From the NCBI GenBank assembly GCA_019155185.1, contig CM032802.1, positions 16,518,425-16,582,424 on the forward strand: DNA of 64,000 bases, given 5' to 3'. Made by a program: the position numbers and the translations under genes. The notes under the pieces were generated by a model. It had not been told where the DNA came from. It worked only from the letters and a program-made list of their open reading frames with translations, and did no database searches. This DNA comes from Beaufortia kweichowensis (taxonomy: Eukaryota; Chordata; Actinopteri; Cypriniformes; Gastromyzontidae). Below are positions 40,501 to 47,095 of this stretch, in pieces; positions within the stretch are counted from its first letter, which is position 1; every line of letters begins with the position of its first letter.

Positions 40501-43500
40501 TATACATTTTTCATTAAAGGATTATTTTATAAAAAAACAAGTCAAACATACAGATAAAAGAAAATTATTTTGTCAGTGAAACCAGCCGGGTGATGGCAGT
40601 ACAGACATCAGGAATGTGTGCGTGTGACTTTGGTTCTCCATCATTTGTGTATTTTGGCCGTGTTGTGTGGCACAAATATTGCACATCAGCAGAAGTGATA
40701 AAAACAGGAATTTATCAAATGTGCAGAATGCACATGAGAAACATCTGTGTGTTTGTATTGGCGGGACAGGCTGGTATGTGAGCAGCTCCTCAGGCTCAGG
40801 CCGGCCAGACCGAGTCACGGGTCGTGACAGGATTATCAAGTTAATTTTAGTGTCTGTGATTCCCAGACGTTTGTGTATGTGTGTTATGAGCAACAACTCC
40901 CACCCTGTACTGCACTTTATAAATTCATTTCATAGTATTGTTGTTTTGTGATAAAAAATACAGTTTTCATTTATTTGCTATTTAAATTGTACATGTTTGT
41001 GTCCAGGGAAAGAAGCGTTGTGTGTCATTCATGTGAAAAACATCCTAGGCGTCGAGAAACTGGAAGAAAGTGCCTTTAACCGCAAAAACGTGAGTAACAC
41101 TTTGCTTCAGCAAAGTTATGGGTTTAAGTCCAATGGGTTGATAAAACGTACCTTGAATGCAGTCATAATCTGTTTCATCTTTTTCTCCAGATGTTTCAGG
41201 TCATTCATTCAGAAAAGCCTCTATATGTTCAAGCCGCGAACTGTGTGGAGGCCAACAGCTGGATAGAGGTGTTGAGTCAGGTCAGTCGCTGTAACCCGGG
41301 ACGTCTCAGCGCCTTTCACCCCTCGGCTTACGTCAGCGGATCCTGGTTATGCTGCAAGGAAGCTAATGAGAACGCACCGGGCTGCAAACCTTGCACAACG
41401 TAAGACATTTCATGAACTAAATGACAGGTGGCCATCGCATTTGAACGTGAACATATCATAGTTATGTTAGTGTGTTTTTCATGTGCTTTATGTTCTTCAT
41501 ATGTGACTGTGCCCCTATAGGACAGGCTTGGCTAATATTCAACTGGACATCGACTGTGACCGAGAAATGGAGAGAATCTTTTCCTTCTTCTCATCTAACC
41601 TCTCCAGACTGCAGAAGATGGAGGGTGTGTATGACTTGATCCTGTTTGCTTTTATAGTAATAAATATTCATAGGTTTATTTTTCATCATGCAATTCATCA
41701 GTCATGTTATTTAAAGTAAATTGTTTATTTGTGTAATCGTAACGAAATAATCTCATAAACATCTCATCCTCTGCAATACATTTTCTTTTCTGCTGACATA
41801 ATCAAGGCCACGCAGGTGGGAAAATAATATTTACCGATAATACCCTATCCTGTGTTTCCATCTCTTTAATCTATCCAATCCATCTCCAGTAGAGTCCCAC
41901 TGTGATGTTTTTTCCTGAAATTTTCATTCGAAAATATTGTTCCAGTCAAATGTTTGAACATACCAACTCGTATCATCCAGAGAAGCACGAATGTTCACAC
42001 AAGCTTCTTAAACCTGATAACTGTTACCGCAGAAATTGAGTATACACATGAAAATGTGAAAATCTGAACTACAGGTTTTTTATAAAAAAAGGTCTTTTAT
42101 AAAAATACCTAAAATGATTTTTTTTTAAATTACAATAACATTAACATTTTTTATTAATTTTTTGGTTCACGTTTATTATGAAAATTTGTTAAATATTTTA
42201 TCTGGAGTCTTACTGTATATCTTTCCATCAAATTATAATTTGTCATGGTTAGATGAAATATGAAAGTGAAATAACCTAGGTGTTCCTCCTGAGGAACAGT
42301 GACAGTTAACAGGTTAAAATAGCCACCGTTTCTCTAGATTACAGCTTTTTTTGAACTTTACGTGGGATACTTTTTAACCCTTGTATGGTGCTTACTGTAG
42401 ATCTGTGGAACCCATTCATTAGTGTTTACAAAAAATTCTTGAGATTAAATGTTTTTTCAACCTCAAACATTTTTAATACATTAAAAAAAAATCTAATTGC
42501 ACCTTTTTCATAAATGTGATTGTGTAAATCAATGTGATAAATGTAATGCATTTATACATAGATATTTATGGCTGTATTGATTTAGATGAGAGTTTTCATG
42601 TATGCTTGTCCACTGGAATTCATACATAAGTAAAACTCAAAGGTACTTGTATCTGTCTTAGAAAGAAATGAAATGCACAAGCCCTTAGATCAAAAGGTCA
42701 TGAGGAAAATGTGATTAAATGTGTCCAAATGTTTTTACTGGAAGTTAAATGCATTGCAAAGTCTCATCCTGTCTTTGGTTAGACGGTTCCAGGCAAGCAC
42801 AGAGGCTGTGTGCAATCAATACATGACAGCTTCCATGTGTGTGTCTGCAGATGCCTGTGCCAGTATGTCCGTGTATCTTGGGCAGCAGAAAGAGCAGGAG
42901 GAGTATTCAGCTTTCACTATACAGGACCCGAAAGAGACCTTCCGCACTATTAAAGAGCTCAGAGGTGTGCTAGAGGAACTGCAGGCTCATCACGACTCAA
43001 AGGGGGCGCTGACCGATGAGCCAGGCACTATGTAAGACACCTACTATATTTTTAATAAGACATATATGCATAATGTCTACACACTGCGCATGCAAAAATA
43101 ATAAATGAATACTTAAAAACCTAACCTTTTTTAAGATATCGAAACTATTTTTTCGAGGTGCCATGTAAGGCCTTTAAACTGAAATCAGTATCAAATATCA
43201 ACCTTACCATGAAAAAAAATTACAACTGTGAGGTGTTTTTCAAAGCCTTTCTTTTGTGTTTAATTCATGATTTTTCATAGCCAAGTAAAGTGCTGTTTTT
43301 AGAATTGTCACATTCATAACAGTCTATATTTCTCATAAATAGGCATAAAAAAACAATTTTATGTTTTTTTAAAGAGTCACTTCTTTAAAAGTCACTTCTT
43401 TATTTGTTGGGTATTTTTGCTTCTGGTTTGTGCATTTTAATTCACAGAAATCCTACAAAGTATGCCCCAAAACATGTTCACATCCATAACGCATCAATAT

Positions 43501-43730
43501 TAAAAAATTTTTGACTAAAAATATCATGTGCATAATGCTGGAATTGCTCGTATGTTTCCCAGTTGTAATGTTTAAACCATTATAACCGCTAAACAACTTT
43601 TAAACATCACGTTTCAGTCAAGATGCAATAAAATGAAAAAATGTCTAAATAATAAACTAAATAGAAAAGTCTAAATACTTTACATTGCTTTTGTTGCAGC
43701 GAGAATCCTATAGTGGGAAAGACAGCCTAA
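12498..43730 (+). CDS. rasa2: Ras GTPase-activating protein 2 (GAP1 family), 24 exons
   Basis: Exons: 12498-12555, 20735-20858, 24173-24276, 24367-24461, 26535-26611, 28998-29081, 29302-29374, 29525-29601, 30270-30371, 33219-33372, 33477-33637, 33807-33921, 34126-34200, 34716-34839, 35224-35330, 35547-35633, 35772-35849, 36218-36291, 36416-36522, 41007-41089, 41191-41399, 41521-41624, 42851-43031, 43700-43730. All junctions are GT-AG and in phase, giving 827 aa (human RASA2 is about 850). Domains: C2A about 12-125, C2B about 130-265, RasGAP about 310-565 with arginine finger in TIFRGNSLATR (R377) and FLR at 489-491, PH about 590-690, BTK zinc motif H696, C707, C708, C718. The C-terminus ENPIVGKTA is nearly identical to the mammalian end. 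The family accelerates Ras GTP hydrolysis at the plasma membrane; PH/BTK binds phosphoinositides. The N-terminus lacks the Ala-rich extension of the human protein. RASA3 is the closest alternative; the C-terminus and zbtb38 linkage favour rasa2. Confidence 0.95.
13195..13640 (+). repeat. Dispersed repeat family A, copy 2
   Basis: Shares AACCCCTGTTGATCGAGTC, ATACTTGCGTTATAAATGTGA and CAAACCAGAAGCAAAAATACC-type blocks with the copies at 11262 and 25004, in the same order and orientation. Confidence 0.7.
16063..16150 (+). repeat. Duplicated intronic segment, copy 1
   Basis: The block CACAGAATTGGAATGCCCAT with the flanking GCAGATTTC recurs at 17445-17560 as CACAGAATTGAAATGCCCAT preceded by GCAGATCTT. 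Probably a shared repeat remnant; no boundaries are visible. Confidence 0.5.
17165..17300 (+). mobile_element. Short DNA-element remnant (fish 'AATAGTT..CCCAA' type)
   Basis: Contains AAAGGAATAGTTTCCCCAAA, CCATCCCAGCAGTGTATATG and TGAACACAAATGAATACTTT, the ordered blocks of a very common fish non-autonomous element. Inverted relatives occur at 18790-18890 and 22320-22450. Confidence 0.6.
17445..17560 (+). repeat. Duplicated intronic segment, copy 2
   Basis: Second copy of the segment at 16063, with the shared core GAATTGAAATGCCCATCATT followed by ACAAAGTT. Confidence 0.5.
18405..18890. mobile_element. Two opposed short DNA-element ends
   Basis: The left end (AAAGGAGTAGTTTACGCAAA) is in + orientation. 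The right part (TTTGTGTTCAACTGAAGAAA, then AAGTCATATAGG) is the same element type inverted. It could be one long inverted-repeat element or two insertions. Confidence 0.45.
19531..19582 (+). repeat. TG microsatellite
   Basis: An almost pure TG run with two TGCG interruptions. Shorter TG runs lie at about 19348-19368 and 20404-20418. Confidence 0.9.
20735..20858 (+). CDS. rasa2: rasa2 exon 2 (aa 20-61), C2A
   Basis: Encodes CEAKNLGPSSGPNRLRDLC then CTISLDQEEVYRTKVYEKSV. These match the C2A core of RASA2 (CEAKNLLP, INLDQEEVYRT). Acceptor TCGACAG, donor GTGAGA. Confidence 0.93.
21995..22185 (+). repeat. Minisatellite on GTTGCTAGG / GGTTGCCAAGG
   Basis: Irregular tandem units of about 15-20 bases (TGGTTGCTAGAATG, GTTGTTGCTAGGGAG, TGGTTGCCAAGGCG, TTGCTAGGATG). 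The reverse-complement type occurs at 34940-35100. Confidence 0.7.
22320..22450 (-). mobile_element. Short DNA-element remnant, inverted
   Basis: TTTGTGTTCAACTGAAGAAA, AGTCATATACTG and GGGATGGCATGAGGA are the reverse-order blocks of the element at 17165. Confidence 0.6.
23207..23430 (+). mobile_element. Short DNA element family B, copy 2
   Basis: Starts TGTGACCCTGTCTGTGAAAA like the copy at 11719, with the shared interior GATTTCAATCTTTGACA and CAATATTAAAGATATCA. The right end is degenerate. Confidence 0.7.
24173..24276 (+). CDS. rasa2: rasa2 exon 3 (aa 61-96), C2A
   Basis: Encodes SPFYGEDFYFEIPRPFQCL then SFYVYAKSMFQRDLPV, matching the C2A strand pattern (FYFEIPR.FQ.LSFYVY). Ends in phase 1. 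Confidence 0.93.
24367..24461 (+). CDS. rasa2: rasa2 exon 4 (aa 96-127), end of C2A
   Basis: Encodes GKVAIRKDDLYKYSGKENWF then HLQPVDPHSEVQ. The intron before it is only 90 bases. Confidence 0.93.
24462..26534 (+). other. rasa2: rasa2 intron 4
   Basis: Non-coding, with a family A repeat at 25004-25440. A stretch around 25935-26050 is rich in AACCCAAC / GGGTTAAA motifs, typical of a fish short repeat. No other gene seen. Confidence 0.65.
25004..25440 (+). repeat. Dispersed repeat family A, copy 3
   Basis: Carries CAGAATGTATTTATTACCAA, AATCCCTGTTGATGGAGTCC, TTTGAGAGGCAACAAACTTT and AATGCTTTAAAAACTTTGAA in the same order as copies 1 and 2. Confidence 0.7.
26535..26611 (+). CDS. rasa2: rasa2 exon 5 (aa 128-153), C2A-C2B link
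   Basis: Encodes GKVHLEMKLNELITETGSIC then QQLVV, matching the RASA2 linker (GKVHLELKLNELITE). Confidence 0.93.
26612..28997 (+). other. rasa2: rasa2 intron 5
   Basis: Non-coding. Its main content is the inverted-repeat element at 27291-27970. The frames at 28177-28612 are CT-rich and have no recognisable domain. Confidence 0.65.
27291..27970. mobile_element. Non-autonomous DNA transposon with long TIRs
   Basis: Left end AGGCTGCTTCCAAAATCGTG, right end TGCGCGATTTCGGACGCAGC then CT, its degenerate reverse complement. Subterminal CCTACTATATAGTATG and ACATTCTATATAGTATGAAT motifs are also mirrored. About 680 bases and no transposase frame. The AGGCTGCGTCC-type terminus is common in cyprinid non-autonomous elements. 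I cannot define the target duplication. Confidence 0.7.
28998..29081 (+). CDS. rasa2: rasa2 exon 6 (aa 153-181), C2B
   Basis: Encodes IIACQGLPLISGQNCDPYAT then VTLVGPA, the first strands of C2B including the conserved CDPYATV turn. Confidence 0.94.
29302..29374 (+). CDS. rasa2: rasa2 exon 7 (aa 181-205), C2B
   Basis: Encodes SDQKKTKVKKKTSDPQFDET then FHFE. The polybasic strand and DPQFDE loop are the C2B hallmark. Confidence 0.94.
29525..29601 (+). CDS. rasa2: rasa2 exon 8 (aa 206-231), C2B
   Basis: Encodes VTRSSSYKGRSHFQVEEEDI then EKLEI, matching FQVEEEDIEKLEI of RASA2. Confidence 0.94.
29602..30269 (+). other. rasa2: rasa2 intron 8
   Basis: 668 bases, non-coding, with no repeat recognised beyond a short TG run near 29947-29965. 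Confidence 0.6.
30270..30371 (+). CDS. rasa2: rasa2 exon 9 (aa 231-265), end of C2B
   Basis: Encodes VELWNNGNLAQDVFLGETRV then SVKILRNDHVHKA, closing C2B (DLWNNGNLVQDVFLGE in the family). Confidence 0.94.
30372..33218 (+). other. rasa2: rasa2 intron 9
   Basis: Non-coding and AT-rich. A dispersed repeat (family D) lies at 31060-31330. A local duplication of GTGCGCTGCGTGTAC occurs at about 32836 and 32881. No other gene seen. Confidence 0.6.
31060..31330 (+). repeat. Dispersed repeat family D, copy 1
   Basis: Shares ATAATCTGAACTACA, AGTTTGTCATGATTA, TGAAATATTAAAGTGAATAA and GTTCCTCCTAAACAAC-type blocks with 42030-42320, in order. Confidence 0.65.
33219..33372 (+). CDS. rasa2: rasa2 exon 10 (aa 265-316), RasGAP entry
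   Basis: Encodes YLLQPKGNGTKSKPDDLGSL then RLNVTYTEDNVLPSACYTAL and CNLMLKSPDVK. The DDLGSLRLN..YTED signature precedes the GAP domain. Confidence 0.94.
33477..33637 (+). CDS. rasa2: rasa2 exon 11 (aa 317-370), RasGAP
   Basis: Encodes PISASAAHVLGDVCRDSVGY, then EALLPVVRLLLHHNRLLPFL and TSVAALEAGEYTV. The donor GA|GTAACG was chosen because it is the only one that keeps the frame into exon 12. Confidence 0.9.
33807..33921 (+). CDS. rasa2: rasa2 exon 12 (aa 370-408), arginine finger
   Basis: Encodes EANTIFRGNSLATRCIDDMM then KIVGRSYLTVTLKPVLNE. R377 in IFRGNSLATR is the catalytic arginine finger by family alignment. The donor GTCGCA is weak. Confidence 0.93.
34126..34200 (+). CDS. rasa2: rasa2 exon 13 (aa 409-433), RasGAP
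   Basis: Encodes IFESNKACEIDPIKLKEGDN then VEVNK, matching SCEIDPIKLKEGDNVE. Confidence 0.94.
34201..34715 (+). other. rasa2: rasa2 intron 13
   Basis: 515 bases, non-coding; no repeat recognised. Confidence 0.6.
34716..34839 (+). CDS. rasa2: rasa2 exon 14 (aa 434-475), RasGAP
   Basis: Encodes ENLQGYVQKVFTSITQSSSS then CPPLMCDVFRSLRQLASKRF, matching SCP.VMCDIFYSLRQ.A..RF of the family. Confidence 0.94.
34940..35100 (+). repeat. Minisatellite on CCTAGCAACCACC type, in intron 14
   Basis: Loose tandem units (AGCAACCACTTGCCTAACAA, AACAACCTCCCACAACA, CACCTTAGCAACCACCCACA). These are the reverse-complement sense of the repeat at 21995. Confidence 0.6.
35224..35330 (+). CDS. rasa2: rasa2 exon 15 (aa 475-510), RasGAP FLR motif
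   Basis: Encodes DPHVQYSAVSSFIFLRFFAV then AVLSPHTFQLCSHHP. FLR (489-491) is the conserved motif that stabilises the arginine finger in RasGAPs. Confidence 0.95.
35547..35633 (+). CDS. rasa2: rasa2 exon 16 (aa 511-539), RasGAP
   Basis: Encodes DPDISRTLTLISKTIQTLGS then WGSLSKNKL. The terminal Leu before the next exon is additional relative to the SKSKSSF reading I recall for the mammalian protein. Confidence 0.92.
35772..35849 (+). CDS. rasa2: rasa2 exon 17 (aa 540-565), end of RasGAP
   Basis: Encodes SSFKETYMYDFYKLFQEDEC then IEKVKK, matching SSFKETFM..F.KMFQE. Confidence 0.94.
35850..36217 (+). other. rasa2: rasa2 intron 17
   Basis: 368 bases, very AT-rich, with a short AAATAAATAAATAA run near 35985. 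Nothing else seen. Confidence 0.6.
36218..36291 (+). CDS. rasa2: rasa2 exon 18 (aa 566-590), GAP-PH linker
   Basis: Encodes FLDEISSNVCKESSGVEDLF then VLKE. FLDEISS and LKEG match the family. Confidence 0.93.
36416..36522 (+). CDS. rasa2: rasa2 exon 19 (aa 590-626), PH domain
   Basis: Encodes EVHKRAQGRKRIGKKNFKKR then WLRVTKQELSYHKQK. The basic KNFKKRW strand is the phosphoinositide-binding side of the PH domain. Confidence 0.95.
37206..37790 (-). mobile_element. LINE 3' fragment (Rex/L2-like), minus strand
   Basis: The minus-strand frame 37783-37589 ends with LLPSGRRYRSMKCRTSRLRN then SFFPSAIRFLN, the usual C-terminal block of fish LINE ORF2 (GRRYR...NSFFPSAI..LN). The + strand end near 37206 carries ATTTATTGTCATATGCACAG, a typical LINE 3' tail. 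It is 5'-truncated. Confidence 0.65.
39300..39430 (+). mobile_element. tRNA-derived SINE with LINE-like tail
   Basis: Contains TTAGCACAGCAAAAGTTGTG, GGGTTCAATTTCCGGGCACA (B-box region), ATACTGTACTATTAATGTGT, TTGAATGCACTGTAG and the tail TTGCTTAGGATGAAAGCACC. This is the fullest of the three SINE copies in the window. Confidence 0.75.
39530..39690 (+). repeat. Dispersed repeat family A, copy 4 (partial)
   Basis: GCGTTATGGACGTGATATTT, AGAGAATGTATTTAATACCA and GAGTCCAGACATCAAAAAAT match the other copies. It is cut short on the right. Confidence 0.65.
41007..41089 (+). CDS. rasa2: rasa2 exon 20 (aa 626-653), PH domain
   Basis: Encodes KEALCVIHVKNILGVEKLEE then SAFNRKN, matching VKNILAVEKLEESSFNKKN. 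Confidence 0.95.
41098..41175 (+). mobile_element. SINE remnant forming most of rasa2 intron 20
   Basis: The intron is only 101 bases (41090-41190). Its body, CTTCAGCAAAGTTATGGGTT then TGATAAAACGTACCTTGAAT and GCAG, aligns in order with the SINE at 11131-11240 (GCAGCACAAGGTCATGGGTT, TGATAAAACGTATACACTGA). Confidence 0.6.
41191..41399 (+). CDS. rasa2: rasa2 exon 21 (aa 654-723), PH end and BTK motif
   Basis: Encodes MFQVIHSEKPLYVQAANCVE and, after it, the zinc motif H696...C707 C708...C718 within FHPSAYVSGSWLCCKEANEN. All four zinc ligands are present. Confidence 0.95.
41521..41624 (+). CDS. rasa2: rasa2 exon 22 (aa 723-758)
   Basis: Encodes TGLANIQLDIDCDREMERIF then SFFSSNLSRLQKME, matching DIQIDIDEDRETERI and LLKLQKME. 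Confidence 0.93.
41625..42850 (+). other. rasa2: rasa2 intron 22
   Basis: Non-coding, AT-rich, with the second family D repeat at 42030-42320. Nothing else recognised. Confidence 0.6.
42030..42320 (+). repeat. Dispersed repeat family D, copy 2
   Basis: Carries AATCTGAACTACAGG, ATAATTTGTCATGGTTAGAT, GGTGTTCCTCCTGAGGAACA and GTGACAGTTAACAGG, the counterparts of 31060-31330. Confidence 0.65.
42851..43031 (+). CDS. rasa2: rasa2 exon 23 (aa 758-818)
   Basis: Encodes ACASMSVYLGQQKEQEEYSA, then FTIQDPKETFRTIKELRGVL and EELQAHHDSKGALTDEPGT. It aligns with the C-terminal tail of RASA2 (VYQGPQKEPDDYSNF.I.D...TF.TI). Confidence 0.92.
43032..43699 (+). other. rasa2: rasa2 intron 23
   Basis: 668 bases, non-coding, largely occupied by an inverted copy of repeat family A. 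Confidence 0.65.
43320..43560 (-). repeat. Dispersed repeat family A, copy 5 (inverted)
   Basis: Reading the minus strand gives the family A blocks: GCATTATGCACATGATATTT, TTAAAATGCACAAACCAGAA and CAAAAATACCCAACAAATAA. Confidence 0.65.
43700..43730 (+). CDS. rasa2: rasa2 exon 24 (aa 818-827), C-terminus
   Basis: Encodes ENPIVGKTA and stop TAA at 43728-43730. The mammalian end is ENPIVGKAS, which fixes the true terminus. Confidence 0.95.
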
Positions 43731-46700
43731 CATTGTTGCTACGGGACCAAGTAATACTGATACAGCCACACCAGCAGATGGCGCTGTGCATGTCGACATA
43801 GAGGAGCACCGCCCAGGCAGAACCACTGAGAACATTCAGAGAACCGCTGCCAGACTGAATCGAAACTCTCCAGAAATCCAGCGTTACGGCATACGTCGCA
43901 TACATGGAACGAAACGCGCGTGAGTCGCCATCGACGGAAACATCTAAGCTCTTTCCTGTGCGTGCCTGTCTCATCTCGGTTTTTAAGATTGTTTAGTAAC
44001 CTCAAGCATCTGTTCGCACAGTATGAAAAAGATTCTCATCACCTCTTATTCATTCCTAACCAGGCTGTGAAAGTCCAGACATCCCAAATTTGTCTGAGAA
44101 ATTATAGCTGCTAAAATCCTCAATGAAAGAACTTTTTTCTTTGTCCATCAGTTGAATAATTTAACACTCTTTTTATACAGTCAGATTAACTCTGTTAAAG
44201 GGAATACTGGTATTTTTTATTTCTGTAGGCATCATCCCTCTATGCCATTTCCTCGAGTATGATTTTCTATCTTTAGAGGATAGAATTAATCTGCCTTATA
44301 AATTCAGTGGAGGTACTCAAAATCCCACACTTGTGTATGAATTGGGGAGTAATGCAGAAGCACTTTAGATATTTGGAGTATTCCAGATGAGAATGTTTTA
44401 GATACATGGTATCAATCTTTTTTCCCAATATTGATCAGTTACATGATCAGCTCTTTGTGTAATGTTCTGTAGATAACGTTCATATCCTGTAGATTTTTAC
44501 TAGCTATTTTTCTTACGCCAAAGAAGTTGTTTTGTAGGTTTTCATGACTTGAAAAGGGTATACATGTAGTTTTCTAATGACAGACATTTTAAAGAGAAAA
44601 ATAGATATCTATATTTGACGTACGTTTCGGGGGCATCATACATTTTGATAAACCATGAAGAAAATTTCAGTCAATCCGTCTTGATATTTTGTGTGCTGTC
44701 ATAAGCTCTGTGCCAAAACCTAGTAAGCTGACCGAGATTCTAACAAAAAACAGTTTCCAAAAGGTAGAAAGTAAAATTATACCTTCTAAAATAATCTTGT
44801 TTTTCCCAGATTCTATGCCAGCAGTGCTTAAAAGAGAAGGCATTCCCATATTGCGATATGGTAGACAAATCAAACAAAAAGTGAAATATATTTGTTTTGT
44901 TCAATATTATAAGTTGAGATAAAAGTTTATTCAGTTAGTTCTCTTTATTTGGGCTGTCACCCTATGTTGGGTGTATTTTTATGCTTGTTAGAGCATCATG
45001 TTGTTATCTTGGCAACATCCTAACATCAAACTCAAGCAAAATAAATTGTGAGTTGATAAGAAGTTTGAACAAGTATTTGTGTAAAGTGCATGGTTGCTGC
45101 CTTTGTACAACATACCTGTGAAATTGATGACAGTTAAGATGCTGTCTTGAATTGTAGCTGTCTATGTAGGTAGCAGACAGCAAGCAGCTCACTAAGGTTT
45201 GGAACAGAGCTATAATCATACAACGTTTGACGTGAAGTCACAATCACTTGTGATATCGCATTTGTGCTATAACGTTTTGGTAGGATTATCTTGCCCTGCT
45301 GATTTTTACAGTAGCACTTTGTTTTGCAGTTTTGTTGTAATTATAGTGTAATTACTGTGTTACTACTATGTAATAGGAAGGTACCAACCCTGAACCTAAT
45401 CCTAACCCATATTAAGTACATGTAGTGTGTTTTCTTGGGTACACTGTACCCAACACTGTACACTGTACAAGTACACATACTGTAAAATGAAGTGCAACCA
45501 TAAGAGGTCTACTCTTTATATACAGTTTACCTGTATTCAGACATTAAAAAGGGGTTTTGTGTGTCTTTAATGTAACGTTTTCAAAGACTGTTAAGTCCCA
45601 TTTAGCACACTTGTGTTCTGCATACATTTATTTTTAATGGTCTAAATCAGTGATTCTTAAACCGGTGACTTATGATCCAAAATAGCAGGGAAGAAACAAT
45701 TTAACTAATAAAATGCTATTTACATAATTCAAAATATGTATCATATCACAATGTTTTAAAAGGGAGGATAAAACACTTGCAATATCTTTGTTGTTACTGG
45801 CGTACAATCAAACTTTGGTATTTTGACTGGTATTTGGTGTTTTGGCATGACACACAAGGTACAAGAAATCACAACCAAAATTCATTAAATACAGGGTTAA
45901 TGTGTGTTTTATCGGAGGGCATGAAATCGTTCAAATTCAGTTTTGTATGATAAACAGTTGTGGGTCCTGAAGCGAAACCAGTTGAGAAGAACTGGTCTAC
46001 ATCAGCTGAAAACCAGCTAGCATACACGCGTTTAAAAATAAATGTGAAACAGAAAGGTTCTCTGGAGGTTAAAGGTAGAGCCACAAATGGTTCTTCTATG
46101 GCATCGTTTAGCATCTTTATTTTTAAGTGTGTATATGTGTTGGTATGCATCAAATTGAAGTGTACTTAATTGTTTATAAGACACCTTATCAAAACAAAAG
46201 AATGTTATTTTATCATAAGGGAACGCAAGACCAGCAAACTGAGTAGTTTGACTGAAGAAGAATCTCTGAGAATGAAACATTGATTTTCTCATCTTTTAAA
46301 CCTGTGATGTCGAATTTTGTAGCACACTGTGAACTGAATGATGTCATATCATGTTTGAATGGTACATAAACGTTCATGTGGTACTTCAGCAGAAATGTGG
46401 TAGTGATAAACCTTTATTCAACCTTCATTCATAACTTTGGTGGAGAACCACTTGAGCCCACTTAGCGCTGTGGTGGTACCACAGACCTCCTTTATTCATA
46501 TTTGTCTTGTGTGTTTAGATTGTGGGGTTTTTGTGTACAATTCTCACCATGTTTCATCGGAAATCATTTCCACCAGCATCTAGTGGCCTTTAAGACCCCC
46601 ACCCCAGTCTAAAGATTGTTCTTCAACATTCCCAATTTAGCACTTAGCTTTGACTCTGAACAATGCAGACAATGTCGTTTTTCTTGAACTTTGAAACTGA

Positions 46701-47095
46701 TGTATATCGGTACGATTCTACAATCACCGTATCTTAAGTTGGAACTGTTATATTTGCTTGTGTTTCACAAATCCCATCCTTAAATGGCGTATTGGTTCAA
46801 ATGTCTTTTGAAAACCTTGTAGTTTGAGTAATGCATTTCTTAAATTATTATATTTTTAGATTAATAATGTAGGTCTGTAAAACTGCTATAAATATTTGCA
46901 CAAATTTGACCACTTTTATTTGTCAACCCAATTCCTGTTTTTCTTTCAGCGTATTACTAACTGTACTGGACATGTTTGCTTCATTTTGTTATTTAAATGT
47001 TTTTATACTATTATTTTCACAATACAAGCTCACGTAATTCCTCTGTTATTAATTTTGTGCAGTTAATTTGCAATAAATATATTGTTTGTGTGTTT
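43731..47095 (+). other. rasa2: Probable rasa2 3'UTR
   Basis: Non-coding sequence after the stop. AATAAA hexamers lie at 45707-45712 and 47072-47077, the latter followed by a GT-rich stretch, so the transcript could end near 47095. A short repeat around 45358-45480 (GTACACTGTACCC, TGTACACTGTAC) is a common fish element remnant. No ORF of note. The 3' end is an inference. Confidence 0.4.

Larger units (their letters stand above)
36523..41006 (+). other. rasa2: rasa2 intron 19 (4.5 kb)
   Basis: Non-coding. It contains a LINE 3' fragment (37206-37790), a SINE with tail (39300-39430) and a family A repeat (39530-39690). The frames at 40573-40951 have no domain. Confidence 0.65.

Noticed and set aside
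41191..41399. Possible extra intron inside rasa2 exon 21 at CAG|GTCAG (41280)
   Set aside because: The sequence across it reads continuously as the conserved PH-BTK region, so removing it would delete zinc ligands.
43739..44114. Additional coding exon(s) after rasa2
   Set aside because: The frames overlap the 3'UTR, lack splice sites and show no family similarity. The rasa2 C-terminus is already complete at 43730.
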